This document shows positions 40,617 through 49,027 of a stretch of 64,000 nt of DNA, piece after piece (position 1 is the stretch's first letter; each line of letters opens with the position of its first letter). A program made the translations under genes and the position numbers. The notes under the pieces are model-generated. The model was not told the DNA's origin. It ran no database searches and saw only the letters and a program-made list of their open reading frames with translations. Source of the DNA: Ferruginibacter sp. (GTDB lineage Bacteria; Bacteroidota; Bacteroidia; Chitinophagales; Chitinophagaceae). The stretch spans positions 620,001 to 684,000 of the forward strand of contig JAQBNH010000007.1 of the NCBI GenBank assembly GCA_028288705.1. The letters run 5' to 3'.

Positions 40617-41322
40617 GATCGGGAGTTTGATTTTCCCTTTGCTTCAGGATTTCCTGTAATTGATCATCCAGGTCAGGTATAACTGCGGGCAATTGAAAAC
40701 TAAGGGAATAGATCGTATTGCTCCTGGCGATATCAAGCCCTTCATAATGCGTACGGATCTTTAGTTCCGGCAGGCTGCTTTTTTTATAAACATCATCGCA
40801 ATCAGCGTGGATAGGCAGGCCATACATTTCCGAAACGGTTTTCGTGAAGCGGTATAAGTCAGGCGAATCAGTTTTTAAATGTACGATCCCCGACTTTTTC
40901 AAGACCTGTTGATAGAGCCTCAGGAAACGTGGATGTGTCAAACGTTTTTTAGCCTTTGACGTACGTAATTGCGGATCGGGGAAAGTGATCCAGATGGCAT
41001 CCACTTCCGCTTCGTCAAAATATTGGGGAAGCATTTCGATCTGGGTACGGAGAAATGCGGCATTTGTCAAACCGCGATCCAGCGCTTTTTTGGCGCCGAG
41101 GTACATCCGGTTTCCCTTAATGTCGACGCCGATATGATTTTGCTCAGGGTGCATTTCCGAGAGCCCGATGGTATATTCTCCACGCCCGCAAGCCAGTTCC
41201 AAAACCAGTGGATGCTCATTCTTAAAAAAAGCATTCCATTGCCCATTCATTGATTGCGGGTATTCGAGCACATTAGCAAATTCTTTTATCTGTGCGAACC
41301 GGAGCAATTTTTTTTGTGCCAT
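40609..41322 (-). CDS. trmB: tRNA (guanine-N7-)-methyltransferase
   Basis: LVLELACGRGEYTIGLSEMHPEQNHIGVDIKGNRMYLGAKKAL...WITFPDPQLRTSKAKKRLTHPRFL. Confidence 0.94.
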   Translation of the reverse strand: MAQKKLLRFAQIKEFANVLEYPQSMNGQWNAFFKNEHPLVLELACGRGEYTIGLSEMHPEQNHIGVDIKGNRMYLGAKKALDRGLTNAAFLRTQIEMLPQYFDEAEVDAIWITFPDPQLRTSKAKKRLTHPRFLRLYQQVLKKSGIVHLKTDSPDLYRFTKTVSEMYGLPIHADCDDVYKKSSLPELKIRTHYEGLDIARSNTIYSLSFQLPAVIPDLDDQLQEILKQRENQTPDHG

Positions 41323-41467
41323 TGCGGCGAAGATAAATTATTGTTCGTTTTCCCGGCATTCCTGCGTGCCGTTGTAGAAGAATTATGATAAAAATTGGCG
41401 ACTTCTTCTATAGATGATTTTTTTAAGATGTAGTTACTTTGATAGTCCAGAAAAACCAGGCTTACCT

Positions 41468-43714
41468 ATGCACCTAACTTTACGATCATCCCGGCTTCGG
41501 GATTATAACGCGGCGATTGTCTCAAAGGCAGCGTTATGCTTCAGTATGGCTATTTTTTTTACGGTTCAGATCCAGGCACAGGAAGTTGTTATTTCCGCCG
41601 GGGCCTATATGGTCGCTAACGGCCGTCCTTCTCTTGTCATTAATAATGCAGCGCTAAAAAATAGCGGCACATTTACAGCAGCACAAAGCACCGTGAGGTT
41701 CTCGGGCAACAGTGATACAACCATCAGTTTTATCTCCGGTAGTAGTAAAACGACTTTCTATAATCTTATCACGAACAACAGCACCTTTGGCCTGGCGATG
41801 AAATCGAATGTAGATGTTCTCGATTCACTTCATATTCTTGCCGGGCATCTGTACACTGCCAATAATCTTACCTTAAAATCATCTGCTACGCGAACCGCTA
41901 TTCTGGCAAACGTGCCGGTGAATGGCGCCGGTGTTCCTTTATCAAATGTTGTTGGAAATATTATGGTGGAACGTTTTGTACCTGCGCGTCGTGCATGGCG
42001 TTTATTAAGCGCTCCAATGCAAACGGCCGGATCTCCAACAATTAGCCAGGCCTGGCAGGAAGGGCTGACAACAGCCTCTTCAAATGCAAATCTTTATCCT
42101 GGTTTTGGTACTCATATTACAGGTGGTACGCTGGCAAATGGCTTTGATCAAAATGCCGCAAACAATCCATCAATAAAAATATATAACAACAGTACAGATG
42201 CGGTTGTGGGCGTATCTTCTACAAACCTTCCGGTTACAAATTATAACGGATATTTTCTATTCGTGCGTGGTGACCGCTCGATCAATCTTGCGCAGGGAAC
42301 AGCTTCGCCTGCAACGGTCAGTACGTTACGTATGCGCGGCAAATTAAATACAGGAAATACAGTAGTAGCGGTAAACCCAACAAAATATACAGTTGTTGGA
42401 AATCCATATCCGGCCCCAATAGATTTTCACGCCTTAACCCGTAGCAACGTTGCCGATAAAGTGTATATCTGGGATCCGAAATTAGCCGGCGCTTATGGTG
42501 TTGGGGGATATGTAACACTTATCTGGAACAACGGGCTCGGCGCCTATGATGCCACTTCATCCGTCAGCCCCGTGAGCCGCTATATTCCCAGTGGCGAAGC
42601 GTTTTTGGTTGTATCTGCCGATAACACAAACCCGGGAACGATCACCTTTAAAGAAGCGGATAAAAACAATGGCGGCAGTGATGGTTGGTTTGGCCGCGAA
42701 ATGATCGCTGATCAGCGCGTGCGCATTAACCTGCAACAAATGAATACCGATTCCAGCTTGTCCTTACTGGACGGCATACTCGCTACATACGACAGGGGAA
42801 ACAACAATGCAATTGATGTGGATGATGCCATAAAGATGAACAACATCGGGGAGAATATTTCTATCATGCGTGACGGGCAACGAATGTCCATCGAAAGAAG
42901 AAATTTTATTGGCAAAACGGATACGATCCGGTTAAATACCTATCAGCTGAAACAGCAACAATATTTTCTCGATCTGCAATTGTCTAATCTGAGTTCTGCA
43001 GGCATTGCCGTTTTAAAAGATAAATATGCAGCGGTAAATAATAACAGGCTGCTGGATATGAGCAACTCAAATCTGGTTGCTTTTTCAGTGAATGCAGATC
43101 CTGCTTCTTATGCCATAGACCGTTTCAGTATTGTGTTTGAGGCGCCTGTTGTTGTTCCTGTGACCTTTAGTTCCATTAGCGCGGTTCAGCAGCAAAAGGA
43201 TATTGTCGTTAGTTGGGTTACCGGAAACGAAATCAATATTTCTGGTTACACATTAGAAGCGTCGGCGGACGGGCAGTCATTTACAAAGTTGGCCACAATT
43301 GCAGCGCACGGTTCTAATGGCGGTTCCGGTAATTATAGTTTTACAGATCTGAATGCACCAGCAGGTGAACATTACTATCGCGTTATTTCAACAGGCGCGA
43401 ATGGCGAAAAACAATACAGCAAAATTGTCCGGGTTACGATTAATTCGGGCGGCGGGGATCTTGTAAGCATTTTTCCAAACCCGGTAAAAGGGCGAAGCAT
43501 TCATTTGAAATTCAGCAATGCGGCCGGCGGAAAATACTCAGCAAAATTAACGGGCAGCAGCGGCCAGGTTATTTACACGAACAATTTGCAGGTGAACAGC
43601 GGAAATACCACGGCGGTGATCTCCCTGGACAATGAAATCGCTGCAGGCATTTATTACCTGGAACTAACGATGCCCGATAAGGCTGTCATCATTCAAAAGA
43701 TAATTGCGGAATAA
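41468..43714 (+). CDS. Secreted protein with T9SS type A C-terminal sorting domain
   Basis: Signal peptide; C-terminus SIFPNPVKGRSIHLKF...GIYYLELTMPDKAVIIQKIIAE. Confidence 0.88.
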   Translation: MHLTLRSSRLRDYNAAIVSKAALCFSMAIFFTVQIQAQEVVISAGAYMVANGRPSLVINNAALKNSGTFTAAQSTVRFSGNSDTTISFISGSSKTTFYNLITNNSTFGLAMKSNVDVLDSLHILAGHLYTANNLTLKSSATRTAILANVPVNGAGVPLSNVVGNIMVERFVPARRAWRLLSAPMQTAGSPTISQAWQEGLTTASSNANLYPGFGTHITGGTLANGFDQNAANNPSIKIYNNSTDAVVGVSSTNLPVTNYNGYFLFVRGDRSINLAQGTASPATVSTLRMRGKLNTGNTVVAVNPTKYTVVGNPYPAPIDFHALTRSNVADKVYIWDPKLAGAYGVGGYVTLIWNNGLGAYDATSSVSPVSRYIPSGEAFLVVSADNTNPGTITFKEADKNNGGSDGWFGREMIADQRVRINLQQMNTDSSLSLLDGILATYDRGNNNAIDVDDAIKMNNIGENISIMRDGQRMSIERRNFIGKTDTIRLNTYQLKQQQYFLDLQLSNLSSAGIAVLKDKYAAVNNNRLLDMSNSNLVAFSVNADPASYAIDRFSIVFEAPVVVPVTFSSISAVQQQKDIVVSWVTGNEINISGYTLEASADGQSFTKLATIAAHGSNGGSGNYSFTDLNAPAGEHYYRVISTGANGEKQYSKIVRVTINSGGGDLVSIFPNPVKGRSIHLKFSNAAGGKYSAKLTGSSGQVIYTNNLQVNSGNTTAVISLDNEIAAGIYYLELTMPDKAVIIQKIIAE

Positions 43715-43739
43715 TTCATTACCTATTTATACTTACATC

Positions 43740-45155
43740 ATGAAAAAACCAGTGTTACTTTTCTTTATTTGTTGCAGTTTTTTCCTGCAATACAGCAAGG
43801 CACAGAATATCGGCATAAATGCCACCGGGGCGCTGCCTGATACCAAAGCCATGCTGGACGTATCTTCTACAACTTCCGGTATGCTGATTCCGAGGATGAG
43901 CTCGGCAGAAAGAAATGCCATTGCCACACCGCCTAACGGGTTGGAAGTGTATAACACCACGACGAACAACCTGGATATCTATCGTGGTTCGGGCTGGATC
44001 CCTGTTGCTTACGCAGATACAAGTGTGATCCTCGTGCGGTCGCTGGCTGATCTGCCGGCACCGGTATCAGCCGGCATTACATTGGATTCTACAAAAACCT
44101 ATTCATTCTCGGGGCTTGTAAATATTGCGCCCAATTATATCAATGTGAATGGTGCTGCATTAAAAGGAACCAATCCCATTCGTGACGGCGTAATGTCAAC
44201 CGTTAGCGGTGCGATCCTGCGCAGCACAAATATGCATGTGTATATGGAAAAGTTGCTCGTCGTAAATCTTACGGCGGCAACAAAGGCGTATGACTTTTCT
44301 GATAACACGGGAACGAGATCCTGCAATATCATTACGGGGAATAACGTAAAACAAACCACCGCATCAGCAGGCGTTGGCCAGGTTTCTGGTTTCAGAGCGG
44401 TGGTGATCCTGCAAAATTATTTTGATGTAAGTGATGGCATAAAAGTAACCGGAACAATGGGCAGGTTTATTTCCGGATTTAATCTTTACGGTAGTATCAC
44501 CGGCACGGCCATTGAGTTTCTGCCGGCATTGGCAGTGGATGATATCGATATTTCAAACAATCATTTTATTTATACCGGTGCAACGGGGGTAAAGTTTAAT
44601 GTTGGAGCTACGCTTAATCGCGGTCGTATGACGTCGAATATGATTCGCGGAGTGACTACGCCATTGTCAGGATTTGATTCTTATACACCGGCCTGGGAAA
44701 TGCAGCAAAACTCCGGTATCACCAACAGCCGTGCATTTGCAACCGCTTATATGAATGATAATGTTTCGGTAACAAACCTGCCAGCGAATGGCACTTATTA
44801 TTCCCTTGCGGGTACCGCCACGCTCGTTAACGCAAAACGATTTACACTGGCTGGAAACAAACTTACATATACGGGTTTAAGGCCATGGCCGATCCGTGTG
44901 TTTGCGGTGATCGGTGGAAAATCTCCTGCTGCCCTTGCAGATTACAGTATTTGTATCGCGAAAAACGGCACCTCAATTCCTTTTCCGAATTCAAGTTTGG
45001 GCGCGATGGCCAACGGTCAGGGGTTCCAAATTACTTTGCAGTCTGATGTGGATATGGTAACAGGTGATTATATCGAAATAGGTGTTAAAAGAAATAATAA
45101 TAACACGAGCAACATAACGATAACTGATTTGCAGTTCTCCGTGTCGAGCTTATAA
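43740..45155 (+). CDS. Secreted protein of unknown function
   Basis: Signal peptide MKKPVLLFFICCSFFLQYSKAQ; NIGINATGALPDTKAMLDVSSTTSGMLIPRMSSAERNAI motif common at N-termini of Bacteroidota surface proteins. Confidence 0.8.
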   Translation: MKKPVLLFFICCSFFLQYSKAQNIGINATGALPDTKAMLDVSSTTSGMLIPRMSSAERNAIATPPNGLEVYNTTTNNLDIYRGSGWIPVAYADTSVILVRSLADLPAPVSAGITLDSTKTYSFSGLVNIAPNYINVNGAALKGTNPIRDGVMSTVSGAILRSTNMHVYMEKLLVVNLTAATKAYDFSDNTGTRSCNIITGNNVKQTTASAGVGQVSGFRAVVILQNYFDVSDGIKVTGTMGRFISGFNLYGSITGTAIEFLPALAVDDIDISNNHFIYTGATGVKFNVGATLNRGRMTSNMIRGVTTPLSGFDSYTPAWEMQQNSGITNSRAFATAYMNDNVSVTNLPANGTYYSLAGTATLVNAKRFTLAGNKLTYTGLRPWPIRVFAVIGGKSPAALADYSICIAKNGTSIPFPNSSLGAMANGQGFQITLQSDVDMVTGDYIEIGVKRNNNNTSNITITDLQFSVSSL

Positions 45156-45173
45156 AATAATGTAACTCATGTA

Positions 45174-45202
45174 AAAGGCCTCCGGTAGATCGGGGGCCTT
45201 TA
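45174..45202 (+). terminator. Bidirectional-looking intrinsic terminator between convergent genes
   Basis: AAAGGCCTCCGgtagatCGGGGGCCTTT with flanking A/T runs. Confidence 0.75.
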
Positions 45203-45205
45203 TTA

Positions 45206-46132
45206 TTATATGGGAACATTCAAGCCTGCGCCAACAATGGATTTGAGCTGCAATGCCGGGGATTTCTTTTCTTTTCCAAAGATGCGCGTGTCATCGTCAT
45301 ATACCATATCAACCGACCAGTTGAAGGAAAATAATTTGTACACTTTCACAGTCAGCATATTAGTCATGTAGATATCAACGTTCCAGGGATTTTTGCGGTA
45401 GTTGCTGAACAAGTCCAGGCGCATCCGGTAATTAAAATTCTTCGTAAAATCTGCGTTGTAATTCAGCGTGGCAAATGCGCCCAGTTGATTGATGCTGCTT
45501 GCGCCGGTATCAACACCATACGCACCTTTAGCAGCCAGGCTGTCGTTTGTTACGATCACCCAACGGGAGGTAAGTGGCGAAACAAACATCGAAAATCTTT
45601 TCGAAGGCGTATAATCCAGCCCTTCACTTAACAGTACATAACCAGGCGACAGGAAGCCGGACGAAACAGTTTTGGTTGTATCTGTATAACTATAACCATG
45701 TAAGAACTGTGTTCGGAAATTAAAGAGCGTCGTTAAGGTCAGCTTAGGAGCAAGGGAATAATTGTGTTTGGAAATGACATCGATCTTATCATCATTTTTG
45801 CGGGAACCAAGGCTGCTGGTTTTGATATAACCGAGGCCAAGTTCCATCGCATTATCCCAGGTAAATTTATTGTGTTTGTGTTTTGCAAATAAGATAAGCG
45901 CAGAGTTTACGCTTAGTGAAAATTCATCTCCGCCACCGGCCCAGTTACTGAGGCTTCCCTGGCCGAGCGTAAGCCGGTAATTTCCGCCAAATTTCCAACG
46001 CTTCACGCTGGTATCGGCTGCCAGTTTTTTTCCGAGCGTTGCCCACTCGAATTGTAAATTTTTAATCGTGTTGTCCTGGGCGGAAACGTATGAGAAAGTA
46101 AGAACAGATAAAACGACCAGAGATAATTTCAT
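45206..46132 (-). CDS. DUF3078 outer-membrane-type protein
   Basis: WKFGGNYRLTLGQGSLSNWAGGGDEFSLSVNSALILFAKHKHNKFTWDNAMELGLG. Confidence 0.88.
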   Translation of the reverse strand: MKLSLVVLSVLTFSYVSAQDNTIKNLQFEWATLGKKLAADTSVKRWKFGGNYRLTLGQGSLSNWAGGGDEFSLSVNSALILFAKHKHNKFTWDNAMELGLGYIKTSSLGSRKNDDKIDVISKHNYSLAPKLTLTTLFNFRTQFLHGYSYTDTTKTVSSGFLSPGYVLLSEGLDYTPSKRFSMFVSPLTSRWVIVTNDSLAAKGAYGVDTGASSINQLGAFATLNYNADFTKNFNYRMRLDLFSNYRKNPWNVDIYMTNMLTVKVYKLFSFNWSVDMVYDDDTRIFGKEKKSPALQLKSIVGAGLNVPI

Positions 46133-46302
46133 TCGAAGAGATTAGATGGTCTGGCAAATTTCGTTAACAATTTTTTTTAAACCGGCTTCATAATGTTAAA
46201 ACACAGATGAAGAAAATGATCATATATACCAAGGAAATGGCGGATTGAATGGCTTGTCCGGGTTTTTTCATCTCAAGAATTTCCGGACAGTTAGTTCCGA
46301 CG

Positions 46303-46689
46303 TTAGGAAAGTTCATTTTGGCCAAGTTCACGTGTCAGCTTCGTAAAGCCGATCACAGCACCGTCGTCATCATGTAATGCGGTGATCAGGATACTCCCCC
46401 AAAATATAGAACCGTCTCTACGGAGGCGGCGACCGATATGGCGGGCACGGCCTTCTTTTTTTGCATGCTCGATCAACTGTTCAGGCAAACCCGCCTGCCG
46501 ATCTTGTGGTAAATAGAAGAGGCGAAAATTCTGCCCTAAAATCTCAGTTTCTTTATAGCCTTTAATTTTTTCTGCACCAATATTCCAGCTCAGGATGGTG
46601 CCATCAATATCCATCAGGATGATAGCGTAGTCCTGCACTTCTGCGATCATTTGCCGGTGTAATTTTTCCAGTACCTCTTTTTTTTGCAT
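46303..46689 (-). CDS. Single PAS-domain protein
   Basis: YAIILMDIDGTILSWNIGAEKIKGYKETEILGQNFRLFY...ALHDDDGAVIGFTKLTREL. Confidence 0.9.
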   Translation of the reverse strand: MQKKEVLEKLHRQMIAEVQDYAIILMDIDGTILSWNIGAEKIKGYKETEILGQNFRLFYLPQDRQAGLPEQLIEHAKKEGRARHIGRRLRRDGSIFWGSILITALHDDDGAVIGFTKLTRELGQNELS

Positions 46690-46910
46690 ATCATCCTCCT
46701 TTACTGGAGTAAAAGTACGAAACCCGCCTAAGAGTTGTTTAATAAAACTTAGCGATATAGGGTTCTGTTGTTGAACAACTTATTATGCCGGATGATGCCG
46801 AAGTACCGGTGACTGACGAAACATGGGCCTAAAATTACTTGCGTAAGAAAGGCTAATTCAGCCAACTTATACTATTTTCACGGATAATTAATCAGTACTC
46901 ATCTTACTTT

Positions 46911-47018
46911 ATGGACGTTGTTTCACTTCAGCCCTCACTAATTATTTGGTCGGTCATATGCCTAATCGGGCTGGTATTTATTGGTTACAAAGTCCTACGA
47001 TTCTTATCCCGAAAATAA
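46911..47018 (+). CDS. Candidate 35-aa single-pass membrane protein
   Basis: MDVVSLQPSLIIWSVICLIGLVFIGYKVLRFLSRK; one hydrophobic helix with basic C-terminus. Confidence 0.45.
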   Translation: MDVVSLQPSLIIWSVICLIGLVFIGYKVLRFLSRK

Positions 47019-47052
47019 CAAGAGGTAAGTCTCTGATGTGCGTTAGAGGCAC

Positions 47053-47093
47053 AAAAAAACCGTTAACATATTGATCACCAATACATTAACGGT
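47053..47093 (-). terminator. Intrinsic terminator of the minus-strand tRNA-like RNA gene
   Basis: Minus strand: ACCGTTAA-tg-TATTG-gtgat-CAATA-tg-TTAACGGT hairpin followed by TTTTTTT. Confidence 0.85.
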
Positions 47094-47102
47094 CTATTTA
47101 AG

Positions 47103-47273
47103 CTGTAGGGGAAGGGCTCGAACCTCCACGAGGCAGTTAGCTGTAGTACAAAGTTCGGTGGTCGACCCCGGTCGGTTCACTATTGCTAATGAACCGGCTC
47201 TATGCTACGTTTGTCCTGTTATCCTCACCCCCGAGACAAGAGGGTATGTCTGCCAAAATTTCATCACCCCACA
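47103..47273 (-). ncRNA. Type-II tRNA-like RNA with an 89-nt insertion in the variable arm
   Basis: Acceptor TGTGGGG/CCCTACA (7 bp), G73; D arm ATG-AAATTTTGGCAGA-CAT; anticodon arm CCCTC-TTGTCTC-GGGGG; variable-arm stem TGAGG/CCTCG; T arm GGAGG-TTCGAGC-CCTTC; followed by terminator. Confidence 0.65.
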
Positions 47274-47305
47274 ATATTCAGCTGATCTGTACCAGCTTGA
47301 TAACA

Positions 47306-47313
47306 CAAAGATA
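47306..47313 (-). promoter_or_regulatory. Bacteroidota -7-type element (TATCTTTG) upstream of the tRNA-like RNA
   Basis: Minus strand TATCTTTG matches TAnnTTTG, ~33 nt before the tRNA-like 5' end; no clear -33. Confidence 0.45.
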
Positions 47314-47421
47314 CAGGGTTTGCACGTTTACTTAAAAATAATTCAACAAATATTTTGTAATTATAGAAATTATTCAAATATTTGCTGATAACATTGAAAC
47401 ATAACTAAAATTAGCTTCTCT

Positions 47422-47895
47422 ATGGCGGCAAAATTGAATCTTGACAAACTTGATCTGCAGATCATTCATGCAATGATGGAAAATGCGGAAATATCTTATG
47501 CAGAGTTAGGAAAAAAATTATTTGTCAGCGGGGGAACCATTCACGTGCGCATTAAAAAACTGCAGGAGTTTAATATCGTGAAAGGTACAAGGCTGAGCGT
47601 CGATCTCAAATTACTGGGTTATGATATTACCGCATTCGTGGGCATTTACCTGGAAAAAAGTTCTCTGTATGATGCAGTTGCTAAAGACCTGATGAAAATT
47701 CCCGAGATCATCCGCCTCAATTATATCACGGGTAATTACAGCATGTTTATCGAGATCGTTTGTAAAGATATCAGCCAGCTCCGGTATGTCTTGCATGATG
47801 AATTGCAAAAGATAAAAGGCATTGAACGCACCGAAACTTTCATTTCCCTCGAAGAAGGATTTATCCGGAACGTTCCGGTAGCGCCGGCTGAATAG
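47422..47895 (+). CDS. Lrp/AsnC family transcriptional regulator
   Basis: LDKLDLQIIHAMMENAEISYAELGKKLFVSGGTIHVRIKKLQEFNIVKGTRL. Confidence 0.92.
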   Translation: MAAKLNLDKLDLQIIHAMMENAEISYAELGKKLFVSGGTIHVRIKKLQEFNIVKGTRLSVDLKLLGYDITAFVGIYLEKSSLYDAVAKDLMKIPEIIRLNYITGNYSMFIEIVCKDISQLRYVLHDELQKIKGIERTETFISLEEGFIRNVPVAPAE

Positions 47896-49002
47896 TTATT
47901 CCGCTGACCGCACATCAACCGCATCACGCAAGCCATTTCCCAACAGGTTAAAAGCCAGGACCAACAGCATAATTGCGAAGCCAGGAATTAAGGCGAGTAA
48001 TGGATTGTGGGTGATGATAAAATTGTAATTCTCTTTGATCATCAATCCCCAGCTTGGTTGCGGCGGCTGAACGCCGATCCCTAAAAAACTCAGACCTGCT
48101 TCTACAATAATGGCCGTAGCAAAATTTCCGGCAGCGATTACCATCAACGGACCCAGAATATTCGGCAAAATATGGCGCAGGATGATCCTGCCATCCGGGT
48201 AGCCTAAAGCTTTTGCCGCCTGCACGTATTCCATTTCTTTTAAGGCCAGCACCTGCCCGCGCACCAGCCTCGCCACACTTACCCAAAGGGTTAATCCAAC
48301 GCCAATAAAGATCTGCCAGAAGCCTTTGCCGAGCGCCATCGTAATCGCAAATACGAGTAACAGCGTTGGGATACTCCAGGTAACATTCACCAGCCACATG
48401 ATCATTTCGTCTATCCAGCCACGATAGTAGCCAGCCAGCGCACCCAGTAAAATGCCCAGCGTTAAAGAGATGAGTACAGCAATCAATCCAACGGCAAGGC
48501 TCACCCTTGTGCCAATGAGCAGGCGGCTTAGTATATCACGCCCAAATGCATCCGTACCCAGCCAGTATTTTTTTGTAATGATCAGCGAGGATAACTTGCC
48601 GGGTTGGTTATTGGTTAAGCTGTTTACAGAATAACGTTGCTGAACAGAAGTATCCTCATCTACATATTTATTCACCGTAAGCACATCACCGGAAATATCG
48701 TAGCCTTTGATCGGCAGGTATTGAAACGCCGGCCGCTTGCCATTAATCAACGTGCTGATAAAGTTTTGAGAAGAATAGGTATTATTCGGGATCATCAAAA
48801 ACTGCTGCGTAAACCCGGGTTTTTTGGCCTGTATCTCCACTGTTTGCAAATCTGCATTGGGGCTATTATCCGGAGCCAGCCAATAACCAAATAAGGCGAC
48901 CAAAAAAGAAAGCATGATAATGACCAGGCCGGCAAACGCGAGCTTATTTTTTTTTAAGCGCTGCCATGCCTGGGCCGAAAATGAAAAAGATCGCGTGGAC
49001 AT
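47896..49002 (-). CDS. ABC transporter permease, DppC/OppC type
   Basis: GTDAFGRDILSRLLIGTRVSLAVGLIAVLISLTLGILLGALAGYYRGWIDEMIM...EYVQAAKALGYPDGRIILRHILPN. Confidence 0.92.
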   Translation of the reverse strand: MSTRSFSFSAQAWQRLKKNKLAFAGLVIIMLSFLVALFGYWLAPDNSPNADLQTVEIQAKKPGFTQQFLMIPNNTYSSQNFISTLINGKRPAFQYLPIKGYDISGDVLTVNKYVDEDTSVQQRYSVNSLTNNQPGKLSSLIITKKYWLGTDAFGRDILSRLLIGTRVSLAVGLIAVLISLTLGILLGALAGYYRGWIDEMIMWLVNVTWSIPTLLLVFAITMALGKGFWQIFIGVGLTLWVSVARLVRGQVLALKEMEYVQAAKALGYPDGRIILRHILPNILGPLMVIAAGNFATAIIVEAGLSFLGIGVQPPQPSWGLMIKENYNFIITHNPLLALIPGFAIMLLVLAFNLLGNGLRDAVDVRSAE

Positions 49003-49027
49003 GCTGTAAAATACAACTTCATTTGAT

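Noticed and set aside
47103-47273. tmRNA interpretation of the tRNA-like RNA
   Set aside because: Only ~171 nt, has an intact anticodon stem-loop and D stem, and lacks the usual tmRNA 5' signature and a convincing tag ORF.
47103-47273. Group I intron in the anticodon loop as in tRNA-Leu(UAA)
   Set aside because: The anticodon stem-loop is contiguous; the insertion is in the variable arm and at 89 nt is far too short for a typical group I intron.
47071-47388. 105-aa plus-strand ORF
   Set aside because: Lies antisense across the tRNA-like RNA gene and its terminator; translation has no protein-like features.
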